From positions 8,432,001 to 8,496,000 of the forward strand of contig NGZR01000002.1 in the NCBI GenBank assembly GCA_002197995.1: a stretch of 64,000 bases of DNA, given 5' to 3'. Below the pieces are notes generated by a model that was given only the letters and a program-made list of their open reading frames with translations, was not told where the DNA came from and did no database searches. This document shows, in pieces, positions 1 through 12,057 of this stretch (within the stretch, counting starts at the first letter, position 1; each line of letters opens with the position of its first letter). Position numbers and translations under genes: made by a program. The DNA is from Gaeumannomyces sp. JS-464. Lineage: Eukaryota > Ascomycota > Sordariomycetes > Magnaporthales > Magnaporthaceae.

Positions 1-29
1 TCGTTATTTAAAATGCTATATTTAACTAT
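1..29 (-). mobile_element. Fot-01, left remnant of an interrupted Fot1/pogo element
   Basis: These 29 bases match the part of the Fot transposase gene just upstream of the first catalytic motif, read on the minus strand. The same copy continues at 9174 after the inserted Gyp-A retrotransposon. The five bases before Gyp-A (ACTAT, 25-29) are repeated directly after it (9174-9178), which proves the split. The rest of the element lies left of the window. Confidence 0.85.
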
Positions 30-211
30 TGTTATAGTTCCGTGCTTTGGGCACGGAAGTAACAGCTTAAGGGTTACTTTTAAGCCAACTCGTGTATATA
101 TATAAAAACCACACAACCTTTCCTATAGCCTTTTCTTTCTTCCTTTTTATCTTTTAAAATAACATTACTTTAACCTTTACTAGCGACCACCCAGTGGCTA
201 AGTTTATTACA
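30..211 (+). repeat. Gyp-A 5' LTR
   Basis: This is 182 bp, TGTTATAG to TTATTACA, with an AT-rich TATA-like stretch at about 94-107 that fits a Pol II promoter. Its partner at 8992-9173 has the same length, and the differences I see are all C/T or G/A transitions with no gaps. That is the pattern RIP leaves. Confidence 0.93.
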
Positions 212-439
212 TTTTTAAAAGATCTTTTCCTACCAAAAGGGATTATAACAATAATAACACCAAACATTACGAATAACAACGAGGGCTTAACTTTTACCTT
301 TAATACTTCGACTTTTTTTTTACAAAGCTTACTACTCGCTGCTATTGCGAACTTTTAAGCACGACTAGCCGCGGCCGAACTTAACTAATAAAAGTTCCAA
401 AACGACGCTAATAAGCTTTTCGTCGACCACCGCAACGAT

Positions 440-715
440 ATTACGCGGGTAATAACGGAATAAAAAGACCAACTTTTAACCGTATACGTAACACTCCTCG
501 CACCGAAACGGCTGCCTTTTAAAAACCCGACTTTATACGCCGGCGATAAAAGCGGTTTTAACGCTTGGAAAAACGCGGTTAAATATAAGCTTAACCGAAA
601 CGCGAAGTTTATTAGGAATAACCGCGATAAATTCGAATACATTTAGGCGTATTTAGCTTTAAGCATTTAAAATGTGGTACGCTTTTATTACGAAATCGAA
701 AGATTAAATAGCACG
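440..715 (+). pseudogene. Gyp-A gag, N-terminal part
   Basis: One frame reads a Gag-like stretch with a PDLYAGDKSGFNAWKNAVKY-like segment. That resembles the start of the capsid region in fungal Gypsy Gag, where a 'pe.fdG....f..W' pattern is common. Gag forms the virus-like particle. The frame is cut at 716-717 by the TA duplication of Fot-02 and resumes near 2579. Stops and F/L/K/N-biased codons reflect RIP. The true start codon cannot be fixed. Confidence 0.6.
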
Positions 716-717
716 TA

Positions 718-2576
718 ACGTGGTTTACAAGTAAGTGGATTAAACAAGCAAGTGGATTACTAACACGCGTTTATGCGTTAATTAAACTTCATTTACGAAT
801 ATTTCTACAACAAACAATAACGAACACAAACAACGAAAGCAAAATCATTTTAGCCTTTTAAACTATCAATTCGAATGCAAAGTTAAACGTCCGGAATGCC
901 GCCAAAATTTACGCGGTTAACTACTTTACTTTCGCCCGGCGTAAAAGCGGCCAACCTGCTTAACGCGATAGCATGCCCAAATTACGGAAATTAACGAAAT
1001 CCGAAAAGGAAGCGCTTATTAAATATATACTCGAACTAAATTCGCGAGCATTCCCTCCCCGGCCTTTTGGTGTTAAAATATGGCTAACCGACTGCTCGCC
1101 GAACGCGACGCGGGCGTTATCGGTAAAAACTGGGTCGCGAACTTCGTTAAACGCCGCGTAAAGCTCGGTACGCGCTGAATTCGAAAGTACGATTATTAAA
1201 AAGCCAAATGCGAAAATCCCAAGCTCGTTTTTGCGTAATTCGACTTTATACGGAAAACTATAGCCAAATATGGCATTTTGGATAACGATATTTATAATTT
1301 CAACGAAACCGGCTTTTTTATAGGCATAATCGCCGCCGTTATAATTATTACAACGTTAAAAGGCCGTAGTAAAGCAAAACTAGTTTAACTTAGCAATCGG
1401 AAATGGGCTACAATTATTTAAAAGGTTAACTGTTGCGGTTAAGCGATTTTTCCTTTTATTATCGTTAAAAAGCAGTACTATTTGGCCAATTGGTATTTGG
1501 AAACCGACTTCCCACGCGATTAGGTTATTTTAACAAGTTTTAACGGGTGGATTACGAACGAGCTCGGCTTAAAATGGATTTAGCATTTCGATAAACACAT
1601 AGTATCGCGTATAAAAGGCCCCTATCGTTTGTTAATGCTAAACGGATACGAAAGCCACCATTCGACGGATTTCGAGCTTTACTGCTAAAAATATAACATC
1701 GTTACGTTTTACATACTTCCGTATTCGTTTTACTTTTTTTAGCCGCTTAATGTTAAATATTTCGGCCTGTTAAAAAAAGCGTACGGTTAACAAGTCGAAA
1801 ACTTAATAAAGTTACACGTTAACCACGTAACTAAGGTCGAGTTTTTTTCGGCGTTTAAAACGGCATTTTTTGCCTTTATAACCGAAAGAAACATTTGAAA
1901 AAGCTTTCGAAAGGCTGGCTTTGCTCCTTTCGATCCGGATTCGGTTTTGAAAAAGCTAAATGTAAAGCTACGAATTTCAACTCCTTCGAAGGAGCTTTTA
2001 AACGACGCCGAACTTTGGACTTTTAAAACGCTTTAAACAGTTAAAAACGCAATTTCGCAATCCGAACATATTAAAATTCGGATTTCCAATTACCGAAATA
2101 GCTTTCCGTTATTTATATTATCGGTTGTGGATTAATTAACGAAAAGGGCTAAAGTAATTATGCATCGGGTTAACCTTTTAAAAAAAGAGTGCTTTAAATT
2201 ACGAAAAGCGAACAAAGCATTAAGCAAACGCCGGAAGGCCAAAAAAACACGTGTTCGATAAAAAGGGTTATATACTGTTAAAAAAATACGAAATGTTTTA
2301 AACTAGCAGGAGCTAAATGGGTAGCTATAGCAAAAAATGCGCGATTATAAAAGTTAAAAAAGGAAGGCGACGACGACTCGTCGGCGATAGCACTTGCGGC
2401 AAAACCGGACATAATGCGCGCATTTATTAGGAAAAAGTAAAAACGTTCGATATATACAGTTCCAAATAGTTTAAATGGATTTTTGGCGTTATTGGGTTGG
2501 CATGCGCGTCGATTAACCGACGGTCGGGTGTCGGTAATCCACTCGCTTATTTAATCTATTTACTTGTAAACCACGT
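718..2576 (+). mobile_element. Fot-02: Fot1/pogo DNA transposon inside Gyp-A
   Basis: A complete element of 1,859 bp with terminal inverted repeats starting ACGTGGTTTACAAG and a TA duplication at 716-717 and 2577-2578. Next to each end are two 17-bp direct repeats of the CAAGTGAGTGGATTAAA type, shared with Fot-06, Fot-11 and Fot-12. It interrupts the gag of Gyp-A and so inserted later. Confidence 0.93.
826..2470 (+). pseudogene. Fot-02 transposase (HTH + DDE_1 + CCHC knuckle), decayed
   Basis: The frame corresponds to a pogo/Fot1 transposase that cuts and pastes DNA at TA. The expected start codon is mutated to ACA. A helix-turn-helix part (MPKLRKLTKSEKEALIKYI, from 973) is followed by a one-base loss near 1073-1080 that shifts the frame. 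Further on the DDE region has FNETG in place of FDETG, then LNGYESH, where LDGHESH is expected, and *PLNV, where QPLDV is expected. A C-terminal coiled-coil-like stretch and the CCHC region follow. Several Gln codons are stops. It cannot encode an active enzyme. Confidence 0.88.
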
Positions 2577-2578
2577 TA

Positions 2579-3190
2579 TAACTTAACCAACTTTATTTTC
2601 CACTTTAGTACTATTTTTAACGACCTTTACAAAAAAGCTTAAACCTTAGCGAAGCTAAAAGCTTACCGAATAAAGCCGGGCTAAACGTTCACTTATTTCC
2701 ATACCAAATTTAAAATGCTGCTAGCATTCGCTAGCGGATTAAAATGGGCGAACGAAATTAAAATTAATTACCTTCGCTTTCGCATTTCTAACCGCATTCG
2801 TTTAGCGGCGGTAGCGGGCTTATACGATACCATTTCCTACTAGGAAGTGGTAGCGGTGTATAAACGCATTGCATAAGCATTGGAAACGATCGACCTAAAT
2901 AACAAATTCGGCAAAAAAGCATTATAACCCCCCGCTTTTACCTATACCGGAAAAAGTACGAAGGACACCCTAATAATAGGCGTTAACGCGGCTTATATTA
3001 ACGTATAACCGCCACGTAAACCACGCGCTTTTTGGGTATCCCAAAAAGAATTTTAGCGGCGACGGGAATTCGAAGCGTATTTAAACTGTGGAAGCAAAAA
3101 ATACGAGCGACGAGCTTATTAGTACCGAAGCGCGGCACGGCCGAAAAAGGTTAGGTTAACCCTAACTTAAAACACCGGTACCGAGGGGGG
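2579..3190 (+). pseudogene. Gyp-A gag, C-terminal part with zinc knuckle
   Basis: This continues the gag frame after Fot-02. At about 3078-3119 the reading Y-L-N-C-G-S-K-K-Y-E-R-R-A-Y is a CCHC knuckle (C-x2-C-x4-H-x4-C) in which two Cys and the His have become Tyr, the result of G-to-A (TGY to TAY) and C-to-T (CAY to TAY) changes. The knuckle normally binds retroelement RNA. A basic tail follows. Confidence 0.65.
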
Positions 3191-3399
3191 AAAAAAGTAA
3201 CCTTTAATAAAAAACTTAATTAAAAAAGGAAATTACGGCAGCGGATATAAACTATAACCAATAAGCCATTTAAAAAAAAGTGGAAAAACGAATTAAAGGA
3301 AATCGAACGAAGCATGGACGGCCCCCCGTTTTTAATCCCGGTATTGCTTAACTTTTCCCAATTTATTAATGCACAAATGGATTTAAAGTGCGAGTATTA

Positions 3400-6300
3400 C
3401 GCGGTAATAAGCGAAAGATTTGCGATAAAACTCCAAATCGAAAAAATACGACTTTATAAATTACGATAGCTAAAAACGGTTTTAGGTAAAGCCCCGCTAG
3501 CTATTAGGTATTTTGCCAAATGTAAAATGGATATAGATTGCTAAGTAAGGCTTATCTTATTTTACATTATTTTAGGCATACCACGGGACGTTATTTTAAA
3601 ACTTTCGTAAATAAAGCACGAACAAGTTACCTTTAACGCGGCTTCGAGCTGCTTACGGATAAGGGTAATAAGCCAATTCGTAATTAAAAAAGCGAAAGCT
3701 TAACCAACCCCGGAAAAACTCCCGGTAATTATCGGTAATATTTTCGCCGTAATTTGCCGAAAATAATAACGAAACCTTTAATAAAGTTACGAATTTATAT
3801 CCACCTTTTTAAAAGAAATAACATAAATATTACAATTTACCGCTAAAATACCACCGCTTAACCGGTTAAAACTTAAATTGCTTTAAAAATTAGCGGAGTT
3901 TGCTAACCTTTTCGATAAACGAAAGCATTAAAATTACCTCCATACCGGGGGAACCTAAACCATTATATTAAGCTAAAGAAAAACGACGACGGTTTTATTT
4001 CGAACCTTTTTTAAAAACGCTTATATAGTATACCAAAAAACAACTCCTAAAACTGCGCAAACAAATTACCGATTTAATGGATAAAGGTTAAATCCGCGCT
4101 AATTTATCCCCGGCAGCCGCGCTTATCCTAATAGTACGCAAATAGTTAAAGGGCTAGCGTTTATACGTAAATTACCGTACATTTAACGCAATTTACGCTT
4201 TAAAATCGCTACCTTTTGCCGTTAATAAAAAAAACATTTCGCTTTTATTAAAAGCGAAATTGGTTTACGAAAGTGAACGTTAAAACCGCTTTTTACAAAA
4301 TCCGGGTAGCAAAAAGCGAAAAACACTTAATAGCGTTCCAAATACGATTTGGACTATTCGAATGGCTAATATGCCCGTTCGGCTTTGCAAAAGCCTTAGT
4401 AACGTTTTAACGCTATATTAACGGTGTTTTAAACGATATTTTTAACGATTTCGTATTAGCATATTTAAACGACGTGCTTATTTTTTCCTCGGGATTTCGT
4501 AAAAATCATATGGAAAAAGTGAAAAAAGTTTTTCGTTGGCTAAAAAACGCCGGGCTAAACTTAAACCTGGAAAAAAGCGATTTCGCAATGCAAAAAGTTA
4601 AATATTTAAGGTTTATAATTAAAGCAAAAAAGGGAATCCAAACCGACTTAAAAAATCCGCGCGATCCGCAATTAAAAAGCGTTAAAAAAACTTAAAAAAC
4701 TTCGCGGCTTTTTTTAGCTTCGCCAATTTTTACCGAAATTTTATCGACAAATATTCGAAGCTAACTACGCTATTGCTAGTTTTAACCAAAAAAGGGACTT
4801 CGTACCGATGGGATTTTAAAGTTAATATAGCATTCGAACGGCTAAAACTAGCGTTTATTTAAATACCCGTGCTAATATAATAAAACCCAAAACAAAATAC
4901 GAGGTTAAAATTAAACTATTCCAGAACGGTTTTAAAAGGTTGCTTATCCCAAAAAGGGAAAAACGGCTTATAGCGACCAATTGCTTACCATTTCGCCAAA
5001 TTAAACGACGCATAACGCAATTACATCATCCATAATAAAAAACTCCTAGCGGTAATAAAATGCTTAAAAATTTGGGACGCAAAATTACGAAGCGTATTTT
5101 AAGCCGTTTTTTAATCCTTATAAACCATAAAAGCTTAAAATACTTTTTTAAACCCCGAAAAATGTTCGAAAAATAAATGCGCTAAGCGGAAATATTAGCG
5201 AAATTTAACTATAATTTGCAATACCGACTAGGGAAATACGCAGTATTACTAAACGCGCTATTATAAAAAAAACAAAACGAAAAAGGAGGGATACGCAAAG
5301 CAACGCTGTTATAACCAATGCAACCCGGTTAAAATATAACGCTAGCAAAATTTCGTATTAACTCCGTATTTATAACCACTTTATCCCCGAGCTAAACTTA
5401 TAATAAGGCCACGCCGATGAAAAAAAACCTTAGCATTTAACCCGGCCTAGCTATTAATACGAAACCATATTTACGTTATACCCTTTTTACGAAAGCTATT
5501 ATTTTCCGCGAATAAATTTTAGCGAATTTATAAAACGAAACGTTACGTTGCGATAAAATATACGAATATAAGCTCGTAATAATTTAGCAAAATGCGCGTA
5601 GTTTTCCCCTAAAAGCTAATATAAAAACGCAAATGGCAAATTGCGAAATTAATGCATAAAAAGCACTTTAATATAAAAGGCGGCTATGGCTTCCAATTTA
5701 AAAACCATTAATTACCATTTTAATCCAAAAAGTATACGCTTTTCCGATTGTAAATTACGCGGGTCGAAATAACATATTCGCCGTTTTATGCCGGATTACT
5801 ATTAGGATGGGATATTACGGGATATAGCACGATTCGTTCGCAATTGCGACATATGCCGCAAATCCCGCCCGTTACGAATATAAACAAAGGTTATTACGCT
5901 TTTTCCCGGTTTTAAACTAGTTTTAAAAAAACATTTCGATAAATTTTATAACAAAGCTTTCCGTTATCGAAAGGGGACTGAAATATTTAATAGTAATTAT
6001 TAATAAATTGTTAAAATACATTTAGTTAAAAGCTATGCATAATATAAAAGCAAAGGAATATATAGCAAAGTTTCGTTTTGCTTAATAGCGATTTCGTGGT
6101 TTTCTAAATAGTATTATATCCGATAAAAGTTTAAATTAGGTCGGAGAATTTTAAATAAAATTATGCTTTTAAATGGGAATCGAACAATTGCTTTTTACTT
6201 TTTTCCACCCCGAAATAAACGGGGGCATAAAACGAGCAAACCAAAAAGTCCAGCATTATTTACGCTGCTTTATTACTTTCGCGTAAACCAACTAATTATA

Positions 6301-6990
6301 ACATTTTAACGTTTGCTAGTTCGCGCTTAATAATAAAAATTCGACTATTACGAAATATAGCTTTAACCGATTACTTTTTGGATTCGATATTAACCCGATC
6401 CCAATATACCTTTTACCAAATAACGCGCTTAAAGCTAATGAAAAAAGCGCGCTTTCGCCTTTTTAGCCCACCTACGCGAAGGATTAAAATTCGCTATAAT
6501 AGCCGCGGCATTTGCGCAGTAATAATAAAAGTCCTAAACGAACAAATTCCGCCGCCCGGCTGAAAAATACAAAATAAGGGATAAAGTTTAGCTATTTTTC
6601 GTAATATTAAAACAAACCGCTTTAGTAAAAAGCTAAACTAAGTAATAAATAAATACGAAATGGTTGCGGTTTTAACTCCCTTTACTATTATATTGGATAT
6701 GCCTAAAAGCATTTACCCCACCTTTTATATAAAACTAATCGAATAAGCAGCGAATAACCCGCTTTCGTTACAAATAAATACAAACATATAACTAAGCTTC
6801 GTTTTAATCCTATTACCGAAAGATAGCGAACCCCGGAAAAAGTGGTTCGTAAAAAAGATATTAGCAGTAAAAAACGCTAAAAGGCGGGGAAAAAGGCAAA
6901 TACTAGTAAAATGGGTAAAATGGGATAAGGCGGATTAAAACCCATTGGAAAATTTCGAAAATATAGCGGCAATGGCAAACTTTAAAACGC
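3400..6990 (+). pseudogene. Gyp-A pol: protease, RT, RNase H, integrase, chromodomain
   Basis: The domains follow Ty3/Gypsy order. RT spans about 4020-4700, with the YLDD box decayed to YLND (4462-4473) and a readable VLIFSSG...KVKKVFRWLK stretch after it. RNase H lies near 4900-5250 (LLAVIKCLKIWDAKLR). Integrase covers about 5500-6560, with a zinc-binding-like CDICRKSRP stretch near 5850 and HPEINGGIKRANQ at 6206-6244. A chromodomain-like stretch (ILVKWVKWDKADYNPLENF) sits at 6843-6965 and would target integration to methylated-histone chromatin. Stops are scattered throughout. The protease at about 3400-3550 is inferred from position only. Confidence 0.85.
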
Positions 6991-6999
6991 AATAAGGGA

Positions 7000-8991
7000 A
7001 CGCGCGCACCCAAAACGGTCCCGAACTACGAAGCAAAAAAAAGCAAACGGCGGCGTTACGTAAATAAAAAAAGCGCGTTACGAGTGTTTAACTACCTAAA
7101 AATAAAGAAAAGCCGAAAGGCGGGCGGGCGCGCACCATATAAAAGCACGAAGCTAAAACAACCTTTAATTTAACTATAATTACGAACGATGCGATAAAAA
7201 GCAAAAGGCGAGCCGGTTTTGGAAATTTAGCGAAGAAAAACAAAACGAACGCCGAAGTTAAAACGCGCCGGCTTAAACACAAAAATAAAAGGAAGCTTTA
7301 GCACGATAAGTTATTACTATGCCTAAAACCCAATTTTAAAAAAAAAAAACCTGCGCGCATAATACGAAAGGAAGGCGGAACTAAAAACGCGTTTTTATCG
7401 CTAAAGGACTTCTTTTTTAAGCTTAAAAAAGGAACGGTACCGACGGGGAAAAGGAGCTGCCGTTGTTGCGATTAACATCCGGCAACGACGACGCTTTTTA
7501 CGGTACCGGGCGGCACGAAAGGAGGCGACGGCTTACGACGTTTTAAGCTAAAATGATAAGCAAAGCGACGACGCGCCGAGCTTTTACTAAACTAAACACG
7601 GTATTACTAACCACCTAAGTGATAACGTTAATAAACCGGTTATCGCGCGTTTCGGCGCAACGCTCCGCTTTTATTTAAAACCTTTGCGGACGATTAGCAA
7701 CGCTGCTATTAAAAGTATACGAGGAAAGGCTAATTATTTGCATAAAGCCGAAATTACGAATAAGCGTATTTATAAACTATTGGCTTTATTATTATAACGG
7801 GAAAAAGTACTAGCCGTATTGCTAAAAACCAAAGCGTTTTTCGCGGGGTTAGTTTTAAACATATTAACGGTTAAAAACTCGCGTTAATTTCGTTAAAAAG
7901 TCGCGACTAATGTTAATAGGCAATAAAGTACTTGCAAATAAGGATTAATCGCGAGCTTTTGCCGACAAAGGACGCTAAGCGTAAAAATATGTCGATTATT
8001 GGTTGTTATAGCAAAAAGGTTACGCCGGGCACGGCGAAAAGCAAGGCTTAAAGCGTAAGCAGCATTGGAAATGTTACAGCCCGCTGTTTTTCCTTTGCGG
8101 CAACGGTCGTAAGCTTATTCCGGGTCGGTATTTTTTGCAAGCCATAACCCTAGTAATTTTTAACTTTTAAAAGTACGCGTTACATTCGTACTTTTAGTAA
8201 ACGGGAGCCGCGTGCTCCTTGTTTAACGAGTTACTCGTTAGGTTAATCGCGTCGGCAGCGCGACGGCCTTTATCGCGCTTATGTTAAAAATAACATAATA
8301 GGTTAAACACGAATAATAAACGGGCGCGGAAAAACTTACGGTTTAAACGAATCGCCGTTATTACCGTTAAAAGGCGAAAAAAAAGCGGTAGCGGTAGCAA
8401 ATATCGTGGATAACGTGCGGGTGGGAGTTAGCGTTCGTAATGGAATAAAAGCGCAATAATTGCGGGAAAAACCAAAGCTAAAAACGGGATCGTATAAAAG
8501 GGTAAAACGACGGCGGCGGCGAAATAAAGCGAAAAGTAACCGCAATAAGCAAAAAACGAAAACTATTAAGCAGCACTTAAAAGAAAAGGCGGAAAAAAAA
8601 CGGAAATGGTTAAAACGAAAAGCTAAAATCGAAACGATAACGAGCGAAAAAATTTTTCTGGCAAAAGCGAAATCGCAAAAGGGATAAATAAATTACGCGA
8701 AGCAATTAAAAGTAAGCATAAAAAAGGGAAAGAAAAAGCGAAGCAATTAAAAACCACGAGGCAATTAAAAAGTAAACCGTCGCCACCGATAAAAAAGGAA
8801 AAAACGCCCGGGTTAAAATACGGAGGACCTAGGCACCCACCCAAAGGCCGACTCGAAGCCGAACGCACTAATAACACCTTTTAGCACGGCACGAAGCTTT
8901 TTAACAAAAGGGCCACCTATGCTAACGGAGCGCGCGAAAAACGGGAAAAGAACGAAACAATTAAAAAAGGCGAGCCCGGAGGAGGCGGTTA
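7000..8991 (+). other. Gyp-A extra region between pol and the 3' LTR
   Basis: Two kilobases separate the chromodomain from the 3' LTR, more than a usual polypurine tract and 3' UTR. If Gln-to-stop changes are read through, the plus strand keeps a long Lys/Arg/Gln-rich reading at about 7440-8220 (one stretch reads YAGHGEKQGLKRKQHWKCY) and a very basic frame at 8460-8687. I do not recognise either. A purine-rich GGAGGAGGCGG just before 8992 could be the polypurine tract. The sequence is less AT-biased than most of pol. Confidence 0.45.
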
Positions 8992-9173
8992 TGTTATGGT
9001 TCCGTGCTTTAGGCACGGAAGTGACAGTTTAAAGGTTACCTTTAAGCCAATTTGTGTATATATATAAAAACCACATAACCTTTCCCATAGCCTTTTCTTT
9101 TTTCCTTTTTATCTTTTAAAATAACATCACTTTAACCCTTATTAGCGACCACCCAGTGGCTAGGTTTATTACA
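8992..9173 (+). repeat. Gyp-A 3' LTR
   Basis: This 182-bp direct repeat of 30-211 begins TGTTATGG and ends TTATTACA. It is followed at once by the target duplication ACTAT (9174-9178) and the continuation of Fot-01. Confidence 0.93.
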
Positions 9174-9718
9174 ACTATAATATTCCGTATAAATCGAATT
9201 ATGTAAAAACAAATTTAAAAATTTTCGCATTTAGCTTTTTAATAATTGTATTTTTAAATTTAACGCGTACCGAGCTTTAAACGGCGTTTAACGAACTTCG
9301 CGATTTAATTGGTCGCGATAATACCCGCGTCGCGTTCGTTAAGCAATCGATTAACCATATTTTTAATATTAAAAAGCTAGGAAAAAATCCGCGAAAATCC
9401 AGTTTTAATATATACTTAACAAATGCTTTCTTTTCGAAATCCGTTAATTTTTAATTTTTAAGCACTTAATCGCGTCGAGCAATTCGGCCGCGCTTCGGCC
9501 GGGTAAAAGTGGAAAAGTTAACGTCGTAAATTTTAACGGCGCTTTAAATATTTAATTGTAAATTCGATGCGATCGTTTAAAAAAGCTAAACAATTTTACG
9601 TTGGTCGCTTTTGTTTGCTTATTTTATTATTAAGCTATTCGCGGATAAAATTAAATTAACGTATAAACGCGTTAATTGTAACACATTTAGGTTTATAGCA
9701 TAAAAAGGTAAACTACGT
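9174..9718 (-). mobile_element. Fot-01, right part with the 5' end of its transposase
   Basis: This continues the element cut at position 29. Read on the minus strand it holds the helix-turn-helix part of the transposase and the 5' terminal repeat, ending in a decayed CTACGT with TA at 9719-9720. Its subterminal repeats differ strongly from all other copies in the window. It is heavily RIP-mutated, which fits an older insertion. Confidence 0.85.
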
Positions 9719-9720
9719 TA

Positions 9721-10584
9721 TATGTTATTCGCATTTTTTTAGTTTAAGAAAAAGCTTTACATTAAGCAGCTTTTAAAACATTTTATATATTTGTTATATT
9801 TTTCCATCGTTTTTAAAAAAAATTAAAAATATTATTTAAATTTGCGAAAACGAAAACGTTAAAATATTCGCGAAATATATAGTTTATTATTTTTTAAAAC
9901 GTAATTAATGCATTAATAAGCCCGAAAGTTATTATTAAAAATTCGTAGCATTTAAACATTTTTTAAAAACTTTTAACCTTTTTAGCTTTTTTTTCATTTG
10001 TATTAAATTATAAGCTTATCGTAAGTTTAAAACCGTAAAATACTAGGTTTTGCTAAACTTATTTCGTAACTCGTTAATAAAAGGTAAAAAATATCGATTT
10101 TTAATCGTAATTTCGTTTAACGGGCGGTAATCGACGCATATTCGCTTCGTCCCGTTTTTTTTTATAAAATCCCGTATTTTATTAAAAAATCGAAAAGTTT
10201 AACGTATTTTTTTCGTAAATTTTCTTTTAATTTTTTTTAACATTTTTTACTACCGAAAGTTAAACTAATATAACTTTTAATATTTAAACTACTTTTTTAA
10301 TTTAAAATTAATTTTAAAATCGAACGGTTTATATTTAAAAAGCACCGTTTTTAGGTTTTTTTAAAAACAATTTTTCGTATTTATAATATTTTTTTTAAAA
10401 TATTTACGAGCCGTTTTTTTATATTAGTTTAATCGTTTTAATCGCTTTTTATTTTGGAAAATCGTATATTGGTTTATATTAAATGCAATAATAAATTGTT
10501 AAAATTTATTACTATTACGACTTTTTTTTATTACTTTTATACTTATAGTTTAAAGTTTGTAATTAGTAAACCGTTTTAATTATT
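9721..10584 (-). pseudogene. Gyp-B, reverse transcriptase segment (minus strand)
   Basis: On the minus strand this reads Ty3/Gypsy RT. It contains [17 protein letters not shown] (about 10,090-10,140), then a YFTVLNLR-like strand, then FREYFNVF with the YLDD box decayed to NLNN at about 9831-9842, then a KAFSQTKK-like stretch. The upstream part (about 10,200-10,340) reads like the region before RT in gag-pol. It is cut on the left by Fot-01 and on the right by Fot-03, and probably continues at 14465 beyond Fot-03. It is one of the most AT-rich and oldest elements here. Confidence 0.82.
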
Positions 10585-11007
10585 TAACGTGGTTTACAAG
10601 CGAATCGCGCATATAAGCAAATCGCGCACCCACACCCGACCTCCGGTTAATCGACGCGCATATTAACCTAATAACGCTAAAAATCTATTTAAACTATTTG
10701 AAATTATATATATCGAACGTTTTTACTTTTTCTTAACAAATGCGCGCATTATGTCCGGTTTTACCGCAAATGCCACATCGCCGACGAGTTATCGTTGCCC
10801 TCCTTTTTTAACCTTTATAATCGCGCATTTCTTACTATAATTGCCCATTTAACTCCTTTTAATCCAAGGCATTTCGTACCTTTTTGACAATATGTAACCC
10901 TTTTTGCCGAACACGTGTTTTTTAGCCTTCCGGCGTTTACTTAATGCCTCGTTCGCTTTGCGTAGCAAAGCAACTTCGGCTTTAAAAAAAGCCACTTAAT
11001 GTATTAT

Positions 11008-11157
11008 TATTACGGAACGAGCCCCAGCCTACGCCCAAACCACCACCAACCTTGTATATAAACTGCCTTTCGCTACCAAGTAGCTAAAAAACCTTTCTCT
11101 TTTTTCTTCGCGTAATAACAGTTTTTTTATACAAAACCTAAATGTTGCACTGTGATA
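11008..11157. repeat. Solo LTR (150 bp) inside Fot-03
   Basis: This segment interrupts the C-terminal part of the Fot-03 transposase and is flanked by a perfect 5-bp duplication ATTAT (11003-11007 and 11158-11162). It begins TATTACGG and ends GTGATA, as expected for TG...CA ends after RIP, and contains a TATA-like GTATATAAACTG. Its richer GC content points to late arrival. It has no partner in the window, so it is most simply a solo LTR. A small non-LTR insertion is the alternative. Confidence 0.75.
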
Positions 11158-12057
11158 ATTATTAAGCTCGTTCTTTTTGCAAACTGGTTTACGGCTACCA
11201 GTATAAGTAACGGAAAACTGCTTCGGTAATTGGAAATCCGAGTTTTAATATATTCGGATTGCGAAATTGCGTTTTTAGCTGTTTAAAGCGTTTTAAAGGT
11301 CCAAAGTTCGGCGTCGTTTAAAAGCTTTTTCGAAAGAGTTAAAATTTGTAGCTTTACATCCAGCTTTTCCAAAACCGAATCCGAATCGAATAAAGCAAAG
11401 CCAGCCTTTCGAAAGCTTCCTCGGATATTTTTTTCGGTTATAAAAGCAAAAAATGCCGTTTTAAACGCCGAAAAAAACTCGACTTTAATTACGTAATTAA
11501 CGTATAACTTTATTAAGTTTTCGATTTATCGACCGTACGCTTTTTTCAACGGGCTAAAACATTTAACGTTAAACGGCTAAAAAAAGTAAAACGAATACGA
11601 AGGTATGCAAAACGTTATAATGTTATATTTTTAATAATAAAGCTTAAAATTTGTTAAATAATAGCTTTTATGCCCGTTTAGCATTAATAAACGATGGGAC
11701 TTTTTTTACAAACTGCTATGTGTTTATTAAAATGCCAAATTCATTTTAAACCGAGCTTATTCGTAATCCACCCGTTAAAATTCGTTAAAATAACCCAATC
11801 GCGTGGGAAATCGGTTTTTAAATCCCAATTGGCTAAATAGTACTGCCTTTTAACGATAATAAAAAAAAAGATCGCTTAACCGCAATAGTTAACCTTTTAA
11901 ATAACTATAACCCATTTCCGGTTGCCAAATTAAACCAGCTTTGCTTTATTACGGCTTTCCGATATTGTAATAATTATAACGGCGGCGATTATGCTTATAA
12001 AAAAGCCGGTTTTATCGAAATTATAAATGTCGTTATTTAAAATGCTATATTTGGTTA

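Larger units (their letters stand above)
30..9173 (+). mobile_element. Gyp-A: full-length chromodomain Ty3/Gypsy retrotransposon, RIP-decayed
   Basis: A complete LTR retrotransposon of 9,144 bp, of which 1,859 bp is the nested Fot-02. It is bounded by 182-bp direct LTRs that begin TG and end CA and flanked by a 5-bp target duplication ACTAT. Plus-strand relics occur in Ty3/Gypsy order: gag with a zinc knuckle, RT with a decayed YLDD box, RNase H, integrase with an HPE..G...RANQ-like motif, and a chromodomain. A further 2 kb of partly readable sequence follows before the 3' LTR. Many in-frame stops (CAA or CAG to TAA or TAG) make it non-functional. It inserted into Fot-01. Confidence 0.93.

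Noticed and set aside
973..1161. 62-codon frame taken as a separate small gene
   Set aside because: It is the helix-turn-helix part of the Fot-02 transposase, frameshifted by a missing base.
8460..9016. Lys/Arg-rich plus frame and Phe-rich minus frames near the Gyp-A 3' LTR
   Set aside because: They overlap each other and lie within the retrotransposon; not called as genes.
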